This document shows, piece by piece, positions 41,939-51,856 of a DNA stretch of 64,000 bases. Position 1 is the first letter of the stretch, and every line of letters starts with the position of its first letter. A model generated the notes under the pieces. It searched no databases. It was given only the letters and a program-made list of their open reading frames with translations, and was not told the DNA's origin. A program made the position numbers and the translations under genes. Origin of the DNA: Microbacterium sp. AZCO (GTDB lineage: Bacteria; Actinomycetota; Actinomycetes; Actinomycetales; Microbacteriaceae); contig NZ_CP154857.1 in assembly GCF_039614715.1 (NCBI RefSeq), positions 1,488,001 through 1,552,000 on the forward strand, in the 5' to 3' direction.

Positions 41939-42619
41939 ATGCCGTTGCTCCGCGCCGTCGTCCTGCCCGGGCTGTGCGCGATCGCGGTGCTCGCGGCGGC
42001 GGGGCGGCTGATCAGGCTCCTCGGCGATGACCCACGCGAGGACCGGGCAGTTCGTGCACTCCAGACCGCGCTCGGTCACCAGCCGGAGCAGGGCCATCCT
42101 GCCGACGGGGGTGGCCGCGTCGGCCCGACGGGGTCACGCGAGGCCATGGACCGGGTCACCGAGCCGCTCTCGTGGTACTCGGGCGTGCCGCAGACCGTCG
42201 CCAACGGCGCGATCTGGTGCGGCGTCACGTTCCTGCTGACGCGCGATCGGCGCTCGGCTGCCGCCCCTGCGGCTGCACTCGCGCTCGAGACCGCCTGCTT
42301 CGTCGCCGCTGCAGCCCTCGTGGCGCGGCCACGGCCCGACCGGGTGTGGCGACCCGAGCATCCGCACGCGACGTCGTCGTTCCCCTCCGGGCACACCGCG
42401 GCCGCCTTCGCGCTCCACGGGACGCTGGCCGACCTGCTCGATCGGCATCGCCCGCGTGCCGCGCGGCTGCTCGGTCCCCTCCTCCGGTACGGGATTCCCT
42501 CAGCGATCGCTTTCTCGCGGGTCTTCCGCGGCCAGCACCACATCTCGGACACCATCGCGGGCGCCATCCTGGGACGGTGGAGCGCCGCCGTGGTGCGGCA
42601 GGAGCTGATCTCGGCATAA
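41939..42619 (+). CDS. PAP2-family membrane phosphatase
   Basis: This 226-residue membrane phosphatase starts MPLLRAVVLPGLCAIAVLAA. The PAP2 motifs are ARPRPDRVW (motif 1, near the KxxxxxxRP form), SSFPSGHTAAAFALHG (motif 2, general-acid His) and SRVFRGQHHISDTIAGAILG (motif 3, nucleophile His). About five transmembrane helices are visible. It probably dephosphorylates lipid or undecaprenyl pyrophosphate at the membrane surface. The start is fixed by the six-base spacing from TACGAT; upstream in-frame GTG/ATG codons precede that box. Confidence 0.88.
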   Translation: MPLLRAVVLPGLCAIAVLAAAGRLIRLLGDDPREDRAVRALQTALGHQPEQGHPADGGGRVGPTGSREAMDRVTEPLSWYSGVPQTVANGAIWCGVTFLLTRDRRSAAAPAAALALETACFVAAAALVARPRPDRVWRPEHPHATSSFPSGHTAAAFALHGTLADLLDRHRPRAARLLGPLLRYGIPSAIAFSRVFRGQHHISDTIAGAILGRWSAAVVRQELISA

Positions 42620-42661
42620 TCAGGGGTGACGACAGGCTCTCGCGCGGCAGGAGGAAGGTCG

Positions 42662-43042
42662 ATGCCGTTCCGCACCATCACGACACTGCAGTTGTGGGTG
42701 GACGAGTTCGCACAGCGCAATCACGCGGTGGTCAGTCGCATCCGGGTGATCCCGCAGGACGGCTCGGACGGGGCCGACACGGGATTGGTCGGCGTACGCA
42801 TCCCGGACTCGCCGACGGAGATCTACATCGAGCCTCCGACCGGCGGGGTCGGATCGGAGTGGAGCATCACGTTCGAACCGCGCGAAGAGCCTGTCCGCTT
42901 GGGAGCGAGAGCGGTGAGGAAGATCGCGGGGGAAGTGGCGTTCCTGGCCGAGCTGTGCGACTTCCTGCAGACGAAGTCGGACGCGTTCCTCGCGGAGTAC
43001 TACGGCGATGATCGAGCGATGAACGCACCGCCGGACCGGTGA
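42662..43042 (+). CDS. hypothetical protein
   Basis: This 126-residue soluble protein starts MPFRTITTLQLWVDEFAQRN. The first half is a beta-rich domain (SRIRVIPQDG; GLVGVRIPDSPTEIYIEPP; GSEWSITFEPREEPVRLG). The second half is a helix (AVRKIAGEVAFLAELCDFLQ). The family is not recognised. AGGAGGAAGG precedes the ATG at 42662, so that start is preferred over the GTG at 42626. CATAAT at 42615-42620 is a likely -10 box giving a leader of about 35 bases. Confidence 0.65.
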   Translation: MPFRTITTLQLWVDEFAQRNHAVVSRIRVIPQDGSDGADTGLVGVRIPDSPTEIYIEPPTGGVGSEWSITFEPREEPVRLGARAVRKIAGEVAFLAELCDFLQTKSDAFLAEYYGDDRAMNAPPDR

Positions 43043-43433
43043 CACGACGGGTCGAAGGGAGCCACCGACGAGGACGCAGCGGGCGCCGCGGCAGTCGCCA
43101 GCCCCATCGGACCCGCCGCGTGACTCCTTCATCCACTCTGATCGAGAGGCAGAAGCCCCGGTTTCGCAGGCCCGACGATCAAGGCCGCGCGATGAGTTCG
43201 TGCGTTCGCCTGGGCCGAAGAATCACGCGGTCCCTCTCTTCTTCATTGATCCCCGGGCTTGGAAACGCGGGGTGGCTGGAAGCAGCGCGGATTCCCGAGC
43301 ACATCACACGATGTTGATGAGGCCAAGGCGCACATCGCGCGGGAGGAATCCCCCGCCCTATACCCTGATGCCCGATCGGGGTGGCGCCGGGCCCCTCGAG
43401 GCGCGCGTTGTACGGGAACCGAACGGGGTGATC
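43043..43433. other. 391-base stretch without a supported gene
   Basis: The region is less GC-biased than its neighbours. Open frames in it are not gene-like. TATACCCT at about 43371 fits a -10 box, possibly for the FUSC gene 60 bases downstream, and GGAGGAA at about 43345 has no start codon after it. No repeat or RNA gene is seen. Confidence 0.5.
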
Positions 43434-44504
43434 ATGAAGCTCGCTGCAGTCTTCGGCTTCGACAAGTCCAGACTCAACTGGCCGCTGGGACTGACAGTGG
43501 CGGCCGCCATCTTCATTCCTCTGGTTCTGCTCGCGCTGATAGGGCAGGACGTCTACTGGCTGAGCGTGTCGTTCGGTGCGCTCTTCGTCGGCCTCGGCGA
43601 CCCTGGCGGGCGGCTCTCGACGCGCGCGGCATTCGCTGCCGAGTTCGGTCTGATCGGTGCTCTCGTGACAGCCTGGGGTATCGCGGTCGGCAGTGCCGGA
43701 TGGCTTCTGGTCACCGTGTCGACCGTCGTGATCACCCTCGCGACCGGATTGGTGATCAGGTTCGGCGTGCGTCGCTTCGTCACGGGGTCGCTTCTGACGG
43801 CATGGTTCCTGATCGCCATCGCGCTTCCGACGGGATTCGGGGCGGCTGGGATCACGCTCAACCCGTGGCTGCAGGCGGTTGCGTGGCTGGCGGGAGCCGC
43901 CGCGTGGTTCGTGCTGAGCTCGATCGTCTCGGCCCTGCAGCGCCGCCCGGATCGAGCACCCCTCGTGGCGGAGCTGCCTACCGACACGAGCGGCAGCGCA
44001 CTCACCAAACCGGTCGTCGTCTACTCCGTGCTCCGCACCCTCGCGGTGTCCGGGGCGGTGGCGATCGCTTTCGGGTTCCAACTGCCCTACGCCGATTGGA
44101 TGCCGCTCTCCGCCCAGGTCGCGATGAAGCCGAACGCCCAACAGTCCCGATTGGCCGCCACGCAGCGGGTGGTCGGCACCGTCCTCGGCGCCGCCATCGC
44201 GGTGCTCCTCTTGCTCACGGTCGACCAGAAATACGTCCTCGCGGGGGCCATGGTGCTCCTCGCGCTGGTGGGTGGCGCGTTCAGAACAGCGAACTATGCC
44301 CTCTACACGACCGGCATCGCTGGGACTGCCCTCATCGCTCTGGACCTCTCGGATCCGACGAACCTGGCCAACGAGGGCCTTCGGATTCTCTTCACCCTGA
44401 TCGGCGTTTCGATCGCGATCGCCGTGATGGCGCTCGCGGGGGCACTCAGCCGACGCCGCGCGGGTCGCGACGCAGGCATCGAGGCCGGTTCGTCCTCTCC
44501 ATAG
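43434..44504 (+). CDS. FUSC-family membrane protein
   Basis: This 356-residue protein starts MKLAAVFGFDKSRLNWPLGL. Two blocks of hydrophobic helices are visible (about 20-165 and 205-345), the second being FUSC_2-like with SVLRTLAVSGAVAIAFGFQL and the segment QRVVGTVLGAAIAVLLLLTV, matching the RxxGTxxG motif of fusaric-acid-resistance/aromatic-acid-exporter proteins. The substrate is unknown. GGGGTGATC precedes the ATG. In-frame codons upstream to 43200 are not conserved. It stands alone between non-coding stretches. Confidence 0.82.
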   Translation: MKLAAVFGFDKSRLNWPLGLTVAAAIFIPLVLLALIGQDVYWLSVSFGALFVGLGDPGGRLSTRAAFAAEFGLIGALVTAWGIAVGSAGWLLVTVSTVVITLATGLVIRFGVRRFVTGSLLTAWFLIAIALPTGFGAAGITLNPWLQAVAWLAGAAAWFVLSSIVSALQRRPDRAPLVAELPTDTSGSALTKPVVVYSVLRTLAVSGAVAIAFGFQLPYADWMPLSAQVAMKPNAQQSRLAATQRVVGTVLGAAIAVLLLLTVDQKYVLAGAMVLLALVGGAFRTANYALYTTGIAGTALIALDLSDPTNLANEGLRILFTLIGVSIAIAVMALAGALSRRRAGRDAGIEAGSSSP

Positions 44505-44517
44505 GGCACCCGGCCAC

Positions 44518-44603
44518 GATGTACCGCTTTTCGGGGTCGGTGCCTTGCGCTTCAGTGCTCCGGCGACTCCGCCAGAGGCCTCCGAGTCCATGGCCACGAG
44601 AAT
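44518..44603 (-). pseudogene. frameshifted fragment of the metallopeptidase-lipoprotein gene
   Basis: About 86 bases match 48844-48930 at roughly 85 percent identity by eye, with one base missing near 44544. On the minus strand one frame reads VAMDSEASGGVAGALKR and the other TEAQGTDPEKRYIVAG. Together they correspond to VAIDAEASGGVDGALERNGIDPEQRYIAID in the intact gene (parts quoted separately there). It is a decayed partial copy, cut short on both sides. Confidence 0.75.
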
Positions 44604-44733
44604 TTGAGCCTCGGCGGGCACTTCGCGGATGACCCGCGGCGCCGGCCGAAAAGCATAGTGCGGGGCTTGGTCGAGGCCAACCCCCCTTGCATCGCGGGCC
44701 GGCATCAACGTGGATGGAGCGCGGAGGTGCACC

Positions 44734-45660
44734 GTGCCCACTCATGTCCTGATCGAGACGCATGACCACGCGGAGATGACCGAGACGATGCGCAGCGTCT
44801 ACGGCTCCGGACTGCGCATGGGCCGAGCGCGCGGCGACCTCGCCTTTCACCAGGAGGTTTTCCTCGACGACGGCATCACGATGGGGAACATGTCGATCGG
44901 CGCCGAGATGGGGGTCGGTCAGGAGGGCTTCGCCGACTGGGCGATCGCGCGCTTGCGGGCCGGAAAATACACCTTCCACGGAAGAGACGAGCTCGACATC
45001 GCGCGCGGTCAAACCTTTCTCATGCCGCCCGTGATCAAGCTGCGTGCGCACATCGACACACCTCGGCTCGACGTGGTGCAGATCAGCCCCACCGAGATCC
45101 TCCGCACGATCCTCGATCTCTACCCCTTCGCAAGGGCCTCCTCCCCCGCGGCAGTGACGCCCGTCTCGCGCGAAGCCGCAGCCGCGTGGTGGGCGACGGC
45201 CGAGGCGTATGCACAGGTGCTGCAGACCCCCGAGCTCTACGAGAACGACCTGGTCCGCCGCACCGGATGGCAGCACCTGCTCGGGCTCTCCGTGCAGGTC
45301 TTCGGACTCGTACGGGAGCGCCCCGACCACAGCAGCGGTGAAAGGATCGTCCGCCGGGCGGAGGCCTACATCGAGGACAACCTCGACCAGCCGCTCACCC
45401 TGCCCGCCGTCGCGGCGGCGGTCGCCGTGAGCCCACGCACTCTGCAAGCGGCATTCCGCGAGTACCGTGACACCACGCCGATGAACCACATTCGGCGAGC
45501 GCGGCTGCACGCTGCACAGCGAGACCTCCGCAACGCCGATCCGGAGGTCGCCACCGTCGCTCGCATCGCCGCCCGATGGGGGTTCCAGCATCCCAGCCGC
45601 TTCGCCGCGTACTATCGCGCCGAGTTCGCCACCGATCCCGGGGCCGACCTCAACCGGTGA
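44734..45660 (+). CDS. AraC-family transcriptional regulator
   Basis: This 308-residue regulator starts MPTHVLIETHDHAEMTETMR (GTG start, GGAGG six bases upstream). The N-terminal domain (about 1-180) is of the AraC-binding-domain type, with strands such as FLDDGITMGNMSIGAEMGVG. The C-terminal HTH pair is LTLPAVAAAVAVSPRTLQAA and VATVARIAARWGFQHPSRFA, followed by AAYYRAEFATDPGADL. The effector is unknown. No obvious target gene adjoins it. Confidence 0.9.
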   Translation: MPTHVLIETHDHAEMTETMRSVYGSGLRMGRARGDLAFHQEVFLDDGITMGNMSIGAEMGVGQEGFADWAIARLRAGKYTFHGRDELDIARGQTFLMPPVIKLRAHIDTPRLDVVQISPTEILRTILDLYPFARASSPAAVTPVSREAAAAWWATAEAYAQVLQTPELYENDLVRRTGWQHLLGLSVQVFGLVRERPDHSSGERIVRRAEAYIEDNLDQPLTLPAVAAAVAVSPRTLQAAFREYRDTTPMNHIRRARLHAAQRDLRNADPEVATVARIAARWGFQHPSRFAAYYRAEFATDPGADLNR

Positions 45661-45789
45661 CGCCTTTGAGCGGGTTGTGGACAAAGCCCGCAGATAGGTC
45701 ACATCGAGCCATGATGGAGCCGCACGCCACGGCGCGGCTCGGACGCGCGATGCGCGATCACGCACACCCTCGGGTCGGTGCGGCGGGAG

Positions 45790-47683
<1,894 letters not shown>

Positions 47684-47808
47684 GCCGACGACGTTACGCG
47701 CACCCCCATCAGGCTGGGGTTCCCTGCCAGTACACCTCTCGGCAGAGGCTGGCTCGCCGCCGAGGAGGCGGGTTCAGTGGACCCTGGCCGGCAAGAGAAG
47801 GATTGATC

Positions 47809-48147
47809 ATGGCAGAACAGCACGACAGCGGCTGGAACGGCGGGCAGCAGGCCTTCGGTGGCTTCGCACCTGGACTGGTCCACTACACCGACAAGGTGCT
47901 CTTCGACGAGGTGTGGGCACGCGAAGAGCTCTCACGACGGGATCGAAGCCTGGTGACAGTCGCGGCGCTGACCGCGCGGGGCAAGACCGATCAGTTGCGC
48001 TTCCATCTCGACTACGCACGCCGCAACGGTGTCACCGGCGAGGAACTCACGGAGGCCATCCTCCACCTGGCGTTCTACACGGGCTGGCCCAACGGGATGG
48101 CGGCGATGACGGTGTTGAAGAGCATCACCGAGCACGCGTCGGAATGA
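47809..48147 (+). CDS. carboxymuconolactone decarboxylase-family protein
   Basis: This 112-residue CMD-fold protein starts MAEQHDSGWNGGQQAFGGFA. The family helix LSRRDRSLVTVAALTARGKT and EELTEAILHLAFYTGWPNGM are conserved. The CxxC pair of the AhpD subgroup is absent, so it is not an alkylhydroperoxidase. The closest group is small CMD/gamma-carboxymuconolactone-decarboxylase-like proteins often encoded near aldo/keto reductases. AAGG lies 8 bases before the ATG. It is probably regulated by the divergent XRE protein. Confidence 0.9.
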   Translation: MAEQHDSGWNGGQQAFGGFAPGLVHYTDKVLFDEVWAREELSRRDRSLVTVAALTARGKTDQLRFHLDYARRNGVTGEELTEAILHLAFYTGWPNGMAAMTVLKSITEHASE

Positions 48148-48405
48148 CGGAGGTCCCCTCCTGCCGCTCTCCCCCAGCGATCGCCGAACCGTGTTCCTTG
48201 GCGATGCAGACGACCGACTACAAAGACCTGTCCGAGACGCCCGAGGCGGTCGCCAGCACGACCGCGACGCTTGCGACGAACGCAGCGCACCTCGTTGCGG
48301 CCCGCTCACCAACCGTGGACCCAGAGGAATCCCTAGCGGGCGAGGGCAGTGCATTCCGACGTGATCCCACAACAACACGATCTGTCGGAAGTGAGTGAGC
48401 CGTCG
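48148..48405. other. intergenic stretch without a supported gene
   Basis: The 258 bases between the CMD and metallopeptidase genes, which are convergent, include an open frame from 48204 (MQTTDYKDLSETPEAVAST) with no ribosome-binding site or recognised family. I see no terminator hairpin strong enough to list. Confidence 0.4.
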
Positions 48406-49215
48406 TCAGAGGGCGGCGAGGATGTGGGTCTTCAGCTGGACGAGTTCGGGATAGTCCTCGAAGAACGCGAGCTTGTCCGCCACGGTTGTTCCCACGGAGG
48501 CCTCGGTGTCGCCGACCACCCAGCTTGCGAACGACTCAGCGATGTCTTCGTCGGGGTTGGTCGCTGCGTACTCGGTCACGTACTCGTCGGCGTCGTATCG
48601 TTCCTCGACCGACTCGTCGGACTCGTCGAAGTCGGGGGCGGCGGCATCCGGCCAGAACTCGGTCTCCCACGCCTCTAGGTACGAGCCCGGCAGGGGGCAC
48701 CCCCGGTTGGCGTAGAGCGGGCAATCCTCATCGGCGATGGCGTCCGTCACCTGGGTCGCGCGCAGTGTGACCAGGTGGGTGAACTCATGGATGAGCGTGC
48801 GGTCGAGTTCATCCGGCTCGTCATAGTCGGTGGCGTCGATCGCGATGTATCGCTGTTCGGGGTCGATGCCGTTGCGCTCCAGCGCTCCGTCGACTCCTCC
48901 TGAGGCCTCCGCGTCTATGGCCACGAACATCGTGATCTCTGGATGCGAGTCGGCCGGGAAGAGCTCGGCGAAGCGGTCCCACACCGCAGCGTGGTCTTCG
49001 GGCACGTTGGCGTCGACGAGCTCGTTGCCGTCGACGTCGTACTTTCCCAGTACGACCAGCGTGGAGTCGTCCAGCTCGGGATCGTCGTTTCCGGACGTGG
49101 CGGTATCCGACGCGCCGGACTTCGGCCCGGAGTGCTCGGGATCGGCGGCACAGCCGCTGAGGAGAATGGATGCCACGGCAACCACCGCGATCGCAAGCGA
49201 GGCGCTGCGGTGCAT
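48406..49215 (-). CDS. lipoprotein with HExxH zinc-metallopeptidase motif
   Basis: This 269-residue predicted lipoprotein starts MHRSASLAIAVVAVASILLS with lipobox LLSGC (Cys22). An acidic linker leads to a compact domain with LIHEFTHLVTLRA, the zinc motif at His143-Glu144-His147. ATNPDEDIAESFASWVVGD could supply a third Glu ligand, as in gluzincins. Cys pair DEDCPLYANRGCPLPG may form a disulfide. It is anchored on the outer membrane face. The substrate is unknown. A frameshifted fragment of the same gene lies 3.8 kb upstream at 44518-44603. Confidence 0.8.
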   Translation of the reverse strand: MHRSASLAIAVVAVASILLSGCAADPEHSGPKSGASDTATSGNDDPELDDSTLVVLGKYDVDGNELVDANVPEDHAAVWDRFAELFPADSHPEITMFVAIDAEASGGVDGALERNGIDPEQRYIAIDATDYDEPDELDRTLIHEFTHLVTLRATQVTDAIADEDCPLYANRGCPLPGSYLEAWETEFWPDAAAPDFDESDESVEERYDADEYVTEYAATNPDEDIAESFASWVVGDTEASVGTTVADKLAFFEDYPELVQLKTHILAAL

Positions 49216-49514
49216 AGGTCCCCCTCGGCCCGTGATTCGTCTGCCGACCCGTGGCCGCCAAGCCTAGCGGTCCGTCGACGGCCTTCAGGGGAGCCGGATC
49301 GAACGCCCTCGGACCATCGATCGAGCTGCGTCGATCGCCTGCGGAGTCTGGAGCATCTCGGAATCGAGGCTCGCCGCCTCGCGATCTCGCTCGCTGTCGC
49401 GGCACTCGAACGCGGGGCCCTGGCGACCGAACGCGGCGCAGGTGACGAGGGCATCTCTGAGTCGACACTCACAACAGGCTTGTTGGCCGGAACGTGCGGT
49501 GGAACCCTGGGCGT
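49216..49514. other. 299-base intergenic stretch
   Basis: This lies between the divergent lipoprotein and glycosyltransferase genes. Open frames on both strands resemble coding sequence in composition (for example a plus-strand segment RSLEHLGIEARRLAISLAVA without a start), so it may hold a decayed regulator gene, but no family could be recognised. Confidence 0.35.
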
Positions 49515-50684
49515 GTGCGCGTGCTCTGTGCGACGACGGCCAACGACGGTCACTTCGGGCCGGTTCTGCCGTTCGCCCGCGCCTTCGCAGACGCGGGGCA
49601 CGAGGTCCGGGTGGCTGCTCCGGTGTCGTACGCACGCACGGTGTCTGGGGCGGGCTTCCCACACGAACCGTTCGCCGATGCGCCTCGAGAACTGCTGGGT
49701 GCCGTCATGGGGAGTTTGCCGACCTTGCCGTTCGAGGAGGCCGACAACCGCGTCATCCGTGAGGTGTTCGCCCGGATCGACGCCCAGGCCGCACTGGCGT
49801 CCCTCATGGAGACGGTCGGGCGCTGGCGTCCCGATCTGATCCTCCGCGAGAGCGCCGAGCTTGCCTCGCTCGCCGCGGCGGAGCGGGCCGGGGTGCCCCA
49901 CGTGCACGTCTGCATCGGCATGCACGAGATCGTGCCTCGATTCGCAGCGGTCATGGGCGACGCGCTGGAGGAACTCGGGCGGCTGGCTGGTCTCGTCGAC
50001 GGCCAGATGAGCTCGGCTCTGGCCGCCGAGCCCGTCCTGAGCCTGGTGCCGGAGGTCCTCGATCACCCCACGCAGCGGGTGCCATCGGCAAGCGAGGACT
50101 TTCTGCGGTTCCACGAGCCTCGGGCAGCCGTCAGCGCTCAACGCCTCCCCGATTGGGGCGACCCGGATTTCCCCTTGATCTATGTCACATTCGGTTCGGT
50201 CGCCGGCTCCCTGCCCCCGTTCGCAAGCGCATTCCGGCGCGCGCTGGATGCGTTGGCCGACGTCGACGCACGCGTGCTGCTGACGGTAGGCCGAAGGGTC
50301 GACCCGGCCGGGCTCGGACCTCTGCCGCCCAACGCTCACGTGGAGCAGTGGTGGCCGCAGGATGCCGTGCTCCGACAGGCGGGGGCGATGCTCGGGCACG
50401 GTGGGTTCGGAACGACCATGGGCGCCTTGGCAGCGGGAGTGCCCCAGGTGGTGGTGCCGCTCTTCACCTCTGATCAGGTCGTCAACGGCGACCATGTGGC
50501 GGCGGTGGGTGCCGGGCTGACCGTCGAGCCGGGGCCATCATCGGTGGAGCTGGCCGCAGCCCAGATCCCCCGTGTTCTGGCAGATCCGACGTATGCCAGG
50601 TCCGCGCGTCGCGTCGCTGCAGCGATCACCGGCCTGCCATCCACCGCCGAGGCCGTCGACACCCTCAGCGCCCTGGTCGGTTGA
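49515..50684 (+). CDS. GT1-like glycosyltransferase (UGT/macrolide type)
   Basis: This is a GT-B-fold glycosyltransferase of 389 residues from the GTG at 49515, reading MRVLCATTANDGHFGPVLPF. The C-terminal nucleotide-sugar motif is AMLGHGGFGTTMGALAAGVP followed by QVVVPLFTSDQVVNGDHVAA, as in macrolide and flavonoid glycosyltransferases. The N-terminal half binds the acceptor (HFGPVLPFARAFADAGHEVR). Possible substrates are natural products or antibiotics. GTG at 49494 and 49521 are alternative starts; none has a good ribosome-binding site. The gene is isolated from any biosynthetic cluster, so detoxification by glycosylation is possible. Confidence 0.85.
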   Translation: MRVLCATTANDGHFGPVLPFARAFADAGHEVRVAAPVSYARTVSGAGFPHEPFADAPRELLGAVMGSLPTLPFEEADNRVIREVFARIDAQAALASLMETVGRWRPDLILRESAELASLAAAERAGVPHVHVCIGMHEIVPRFAAVMGDALEELGRLAGLVDGQMSSALAAEPVLSLVPEVLDHPTQRVPSASEDFLRFHEPRAAVSAQRLPDWGDPDFPLIYVTFGSVAGSLPPFASAFRRALDALADVDARVLLTVGRRVDPAGLGPLPPNAHVEQWWPQDAVLRQAGAMLGHGGFGTTMGALAAGVPQVVVPLFTSDQVVNGDHVAAVGAGLTVEPGPSSVELAAAQIPRVLADPTYARSARRVAAAITGLPSTAEAVDTLSALVG

Positions 50685-50708
50685 CACGTCTCTTGCTGCA
50701 TCCCGCCC

Positions 50709-51638
50709 TCAGCGGCGCCGAGCCGCGGGCCGCAGTTCGTGCGCTCCGTAGCTGTTGTCGTCGGGGTTGACCGTCACTCCCGGGGCGACGAGTTCCTCGA
50801 TCCGGTCGAGGATCTCGGTCGAGAGGGTGTGCTCGAGAGCGGGCAGGTAGGACTCGAGCCGCTCCATCGTCCGCGGTCCGACGATCGCCGAGGTGACGCC
50901 GGGGTGGCTGATCGCCCATGCGGTCGCCATCTCGATGAGCGTCATCTCCGACTGCTCCGCGAGAACGGCGAGCTCTTCGACGATGTCGAGCTTGCGCTGA
51001 TTCGCGGGCAGGCTCATGTCGAAGCGGACGCTCGGCCGGGCCGACGAGGCAGGTGCATCCGCGGCATCCTTCCGCCACCGTCCCGACAGCCATCCATCGC
51101 CGAGCGGACTGTACGTGAGCGTGCCCATACCGTACCGCTGGGTGGTCGGGAGCACGTCCTCCGCGATGCCGCGCACGAGGATGGAGTACGGCGGCTGCTC
51201 GGTGACGAACCGTTCCAGGTTTCGCTCCCGGGCCGCCCACTGGGCTTCCACGATCTGCGAGCCTGAGAACGACGACGATCCGATGTAGCGCACCTTCCCC
51301 TGGTGGACGAGGTCCGACAGGGCGCCGAGTGTCTCCTCGATGTCGATGTCAGGGGTCGGTCGGTGCACCTGGTACAGGTCGATGTAGTCGGTCTCGAGGC
51401 GACGCAGCGAGTTCTCGACTTCGCGGATGATCCACCGACGCGATCCGCCGCACTGGTTCGGGTCGGCGTCGTCCATGGGCATGAAGAACTTCGTCGTCAG
51501 CACGACGTCGTCGCGACGCCCCTTGAGCGCCTTGCCGGTGATCTCCTCGGACCGGCCCGCCGAGTACACGTCGGCGGTGTCGACGAAGTTGATTCCGGAA
51601 TCCAGCGCGGCATGGATGATCCGGATGCTGTCAGCCAT
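50709..51638 (-). CDS. aldo/keto reductase, 5' end damaged
   Basis: The 309 residues start MADSIRIIHAALDSGINFVD. The active site DTADVYSAGRSEEITGKALK, the Lys in VVLTTKFFMPMDD and the His in YQVHRPTPDIDIEE are present, and the rest matches the family to the C-terminus (ATAWAISHPGVTSAIVGPRT). The first strand and LGxG segment expected in about 35 further N-terminal residues are absent in this frame. Upstream, another frame reads GWEGGGEPDG and would join as GEPDADSIRII if one C near 51635 were removed. The gene is therefore probably frameshifted near its 5' end and may be inactive, unless the shift is a sequencing error. Confidence 0.8.
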   Translation of the reverse strand: MADSIRIIHAALDSGINFVDTADVYSAGRSEEITGKALKGRRDDVVLTTKFFMPMDDADPNQCGGSRRWIIREVENSLRRLETDYIDLYQVHRPTPDIDIEETLGALSDLVHQGKVRYIGSSSFSGSQIVEAQWAARERNLERFVTEQPPYSILVRGIAEDVLPTTQRYGMGTLTYSPLGDGWLSGRWRKDAADAPASSARPSVRFDMSLPANQRKLDIVEELAVLAEQSEMTLIEMATAWAISHPGVTSAIVGPRTMERLESYLPALEHTLSTEILDRIEELVAPGVTVNPDDNSYGAHELRPAARRR

Positions 51639-51725
51639 CCGGCTCGCCTCCACCTTCCCACCCGCGTAGACGCGACGTCCGCACGCTCGGTGCTGTGTCA
51701 GGCCGTACCACCGCGCGTTCACGTC
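51639..51725 (-). pseudogene. degenerate 5' portion of the aldo/keto reductase gene
   Basis: The minus-strand frame VVRPDTAPSVRTSRLRGWEG resembles, loosely, the LGRTGxxVSxLxLGxMxFGG start of aldo/keto reductases and leads into GGEPD. It is one base out of frame with the downstream gene. More than one change seems to have accumulated. Confidence 0.45.
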
Positions 51726-51856
51726 CCCGCACCGTGCAGTGCCCGGATAGCGATCCCGATGCACGAACACGGCCGCCGTGTTCACCTCTGTGACCTGGGG
51801 CGACCGGCTCCGTCGGGAAGCGGTTGGGTGACCGACGGCCCACGGCCGGCCGCTTC

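Noticed and set aside
48204..48398. Short frame MQTTDYKDLSETPEAVAST
   Set aside because: No ribosome-binding site and no recognised domain; it could be real but is not supported.
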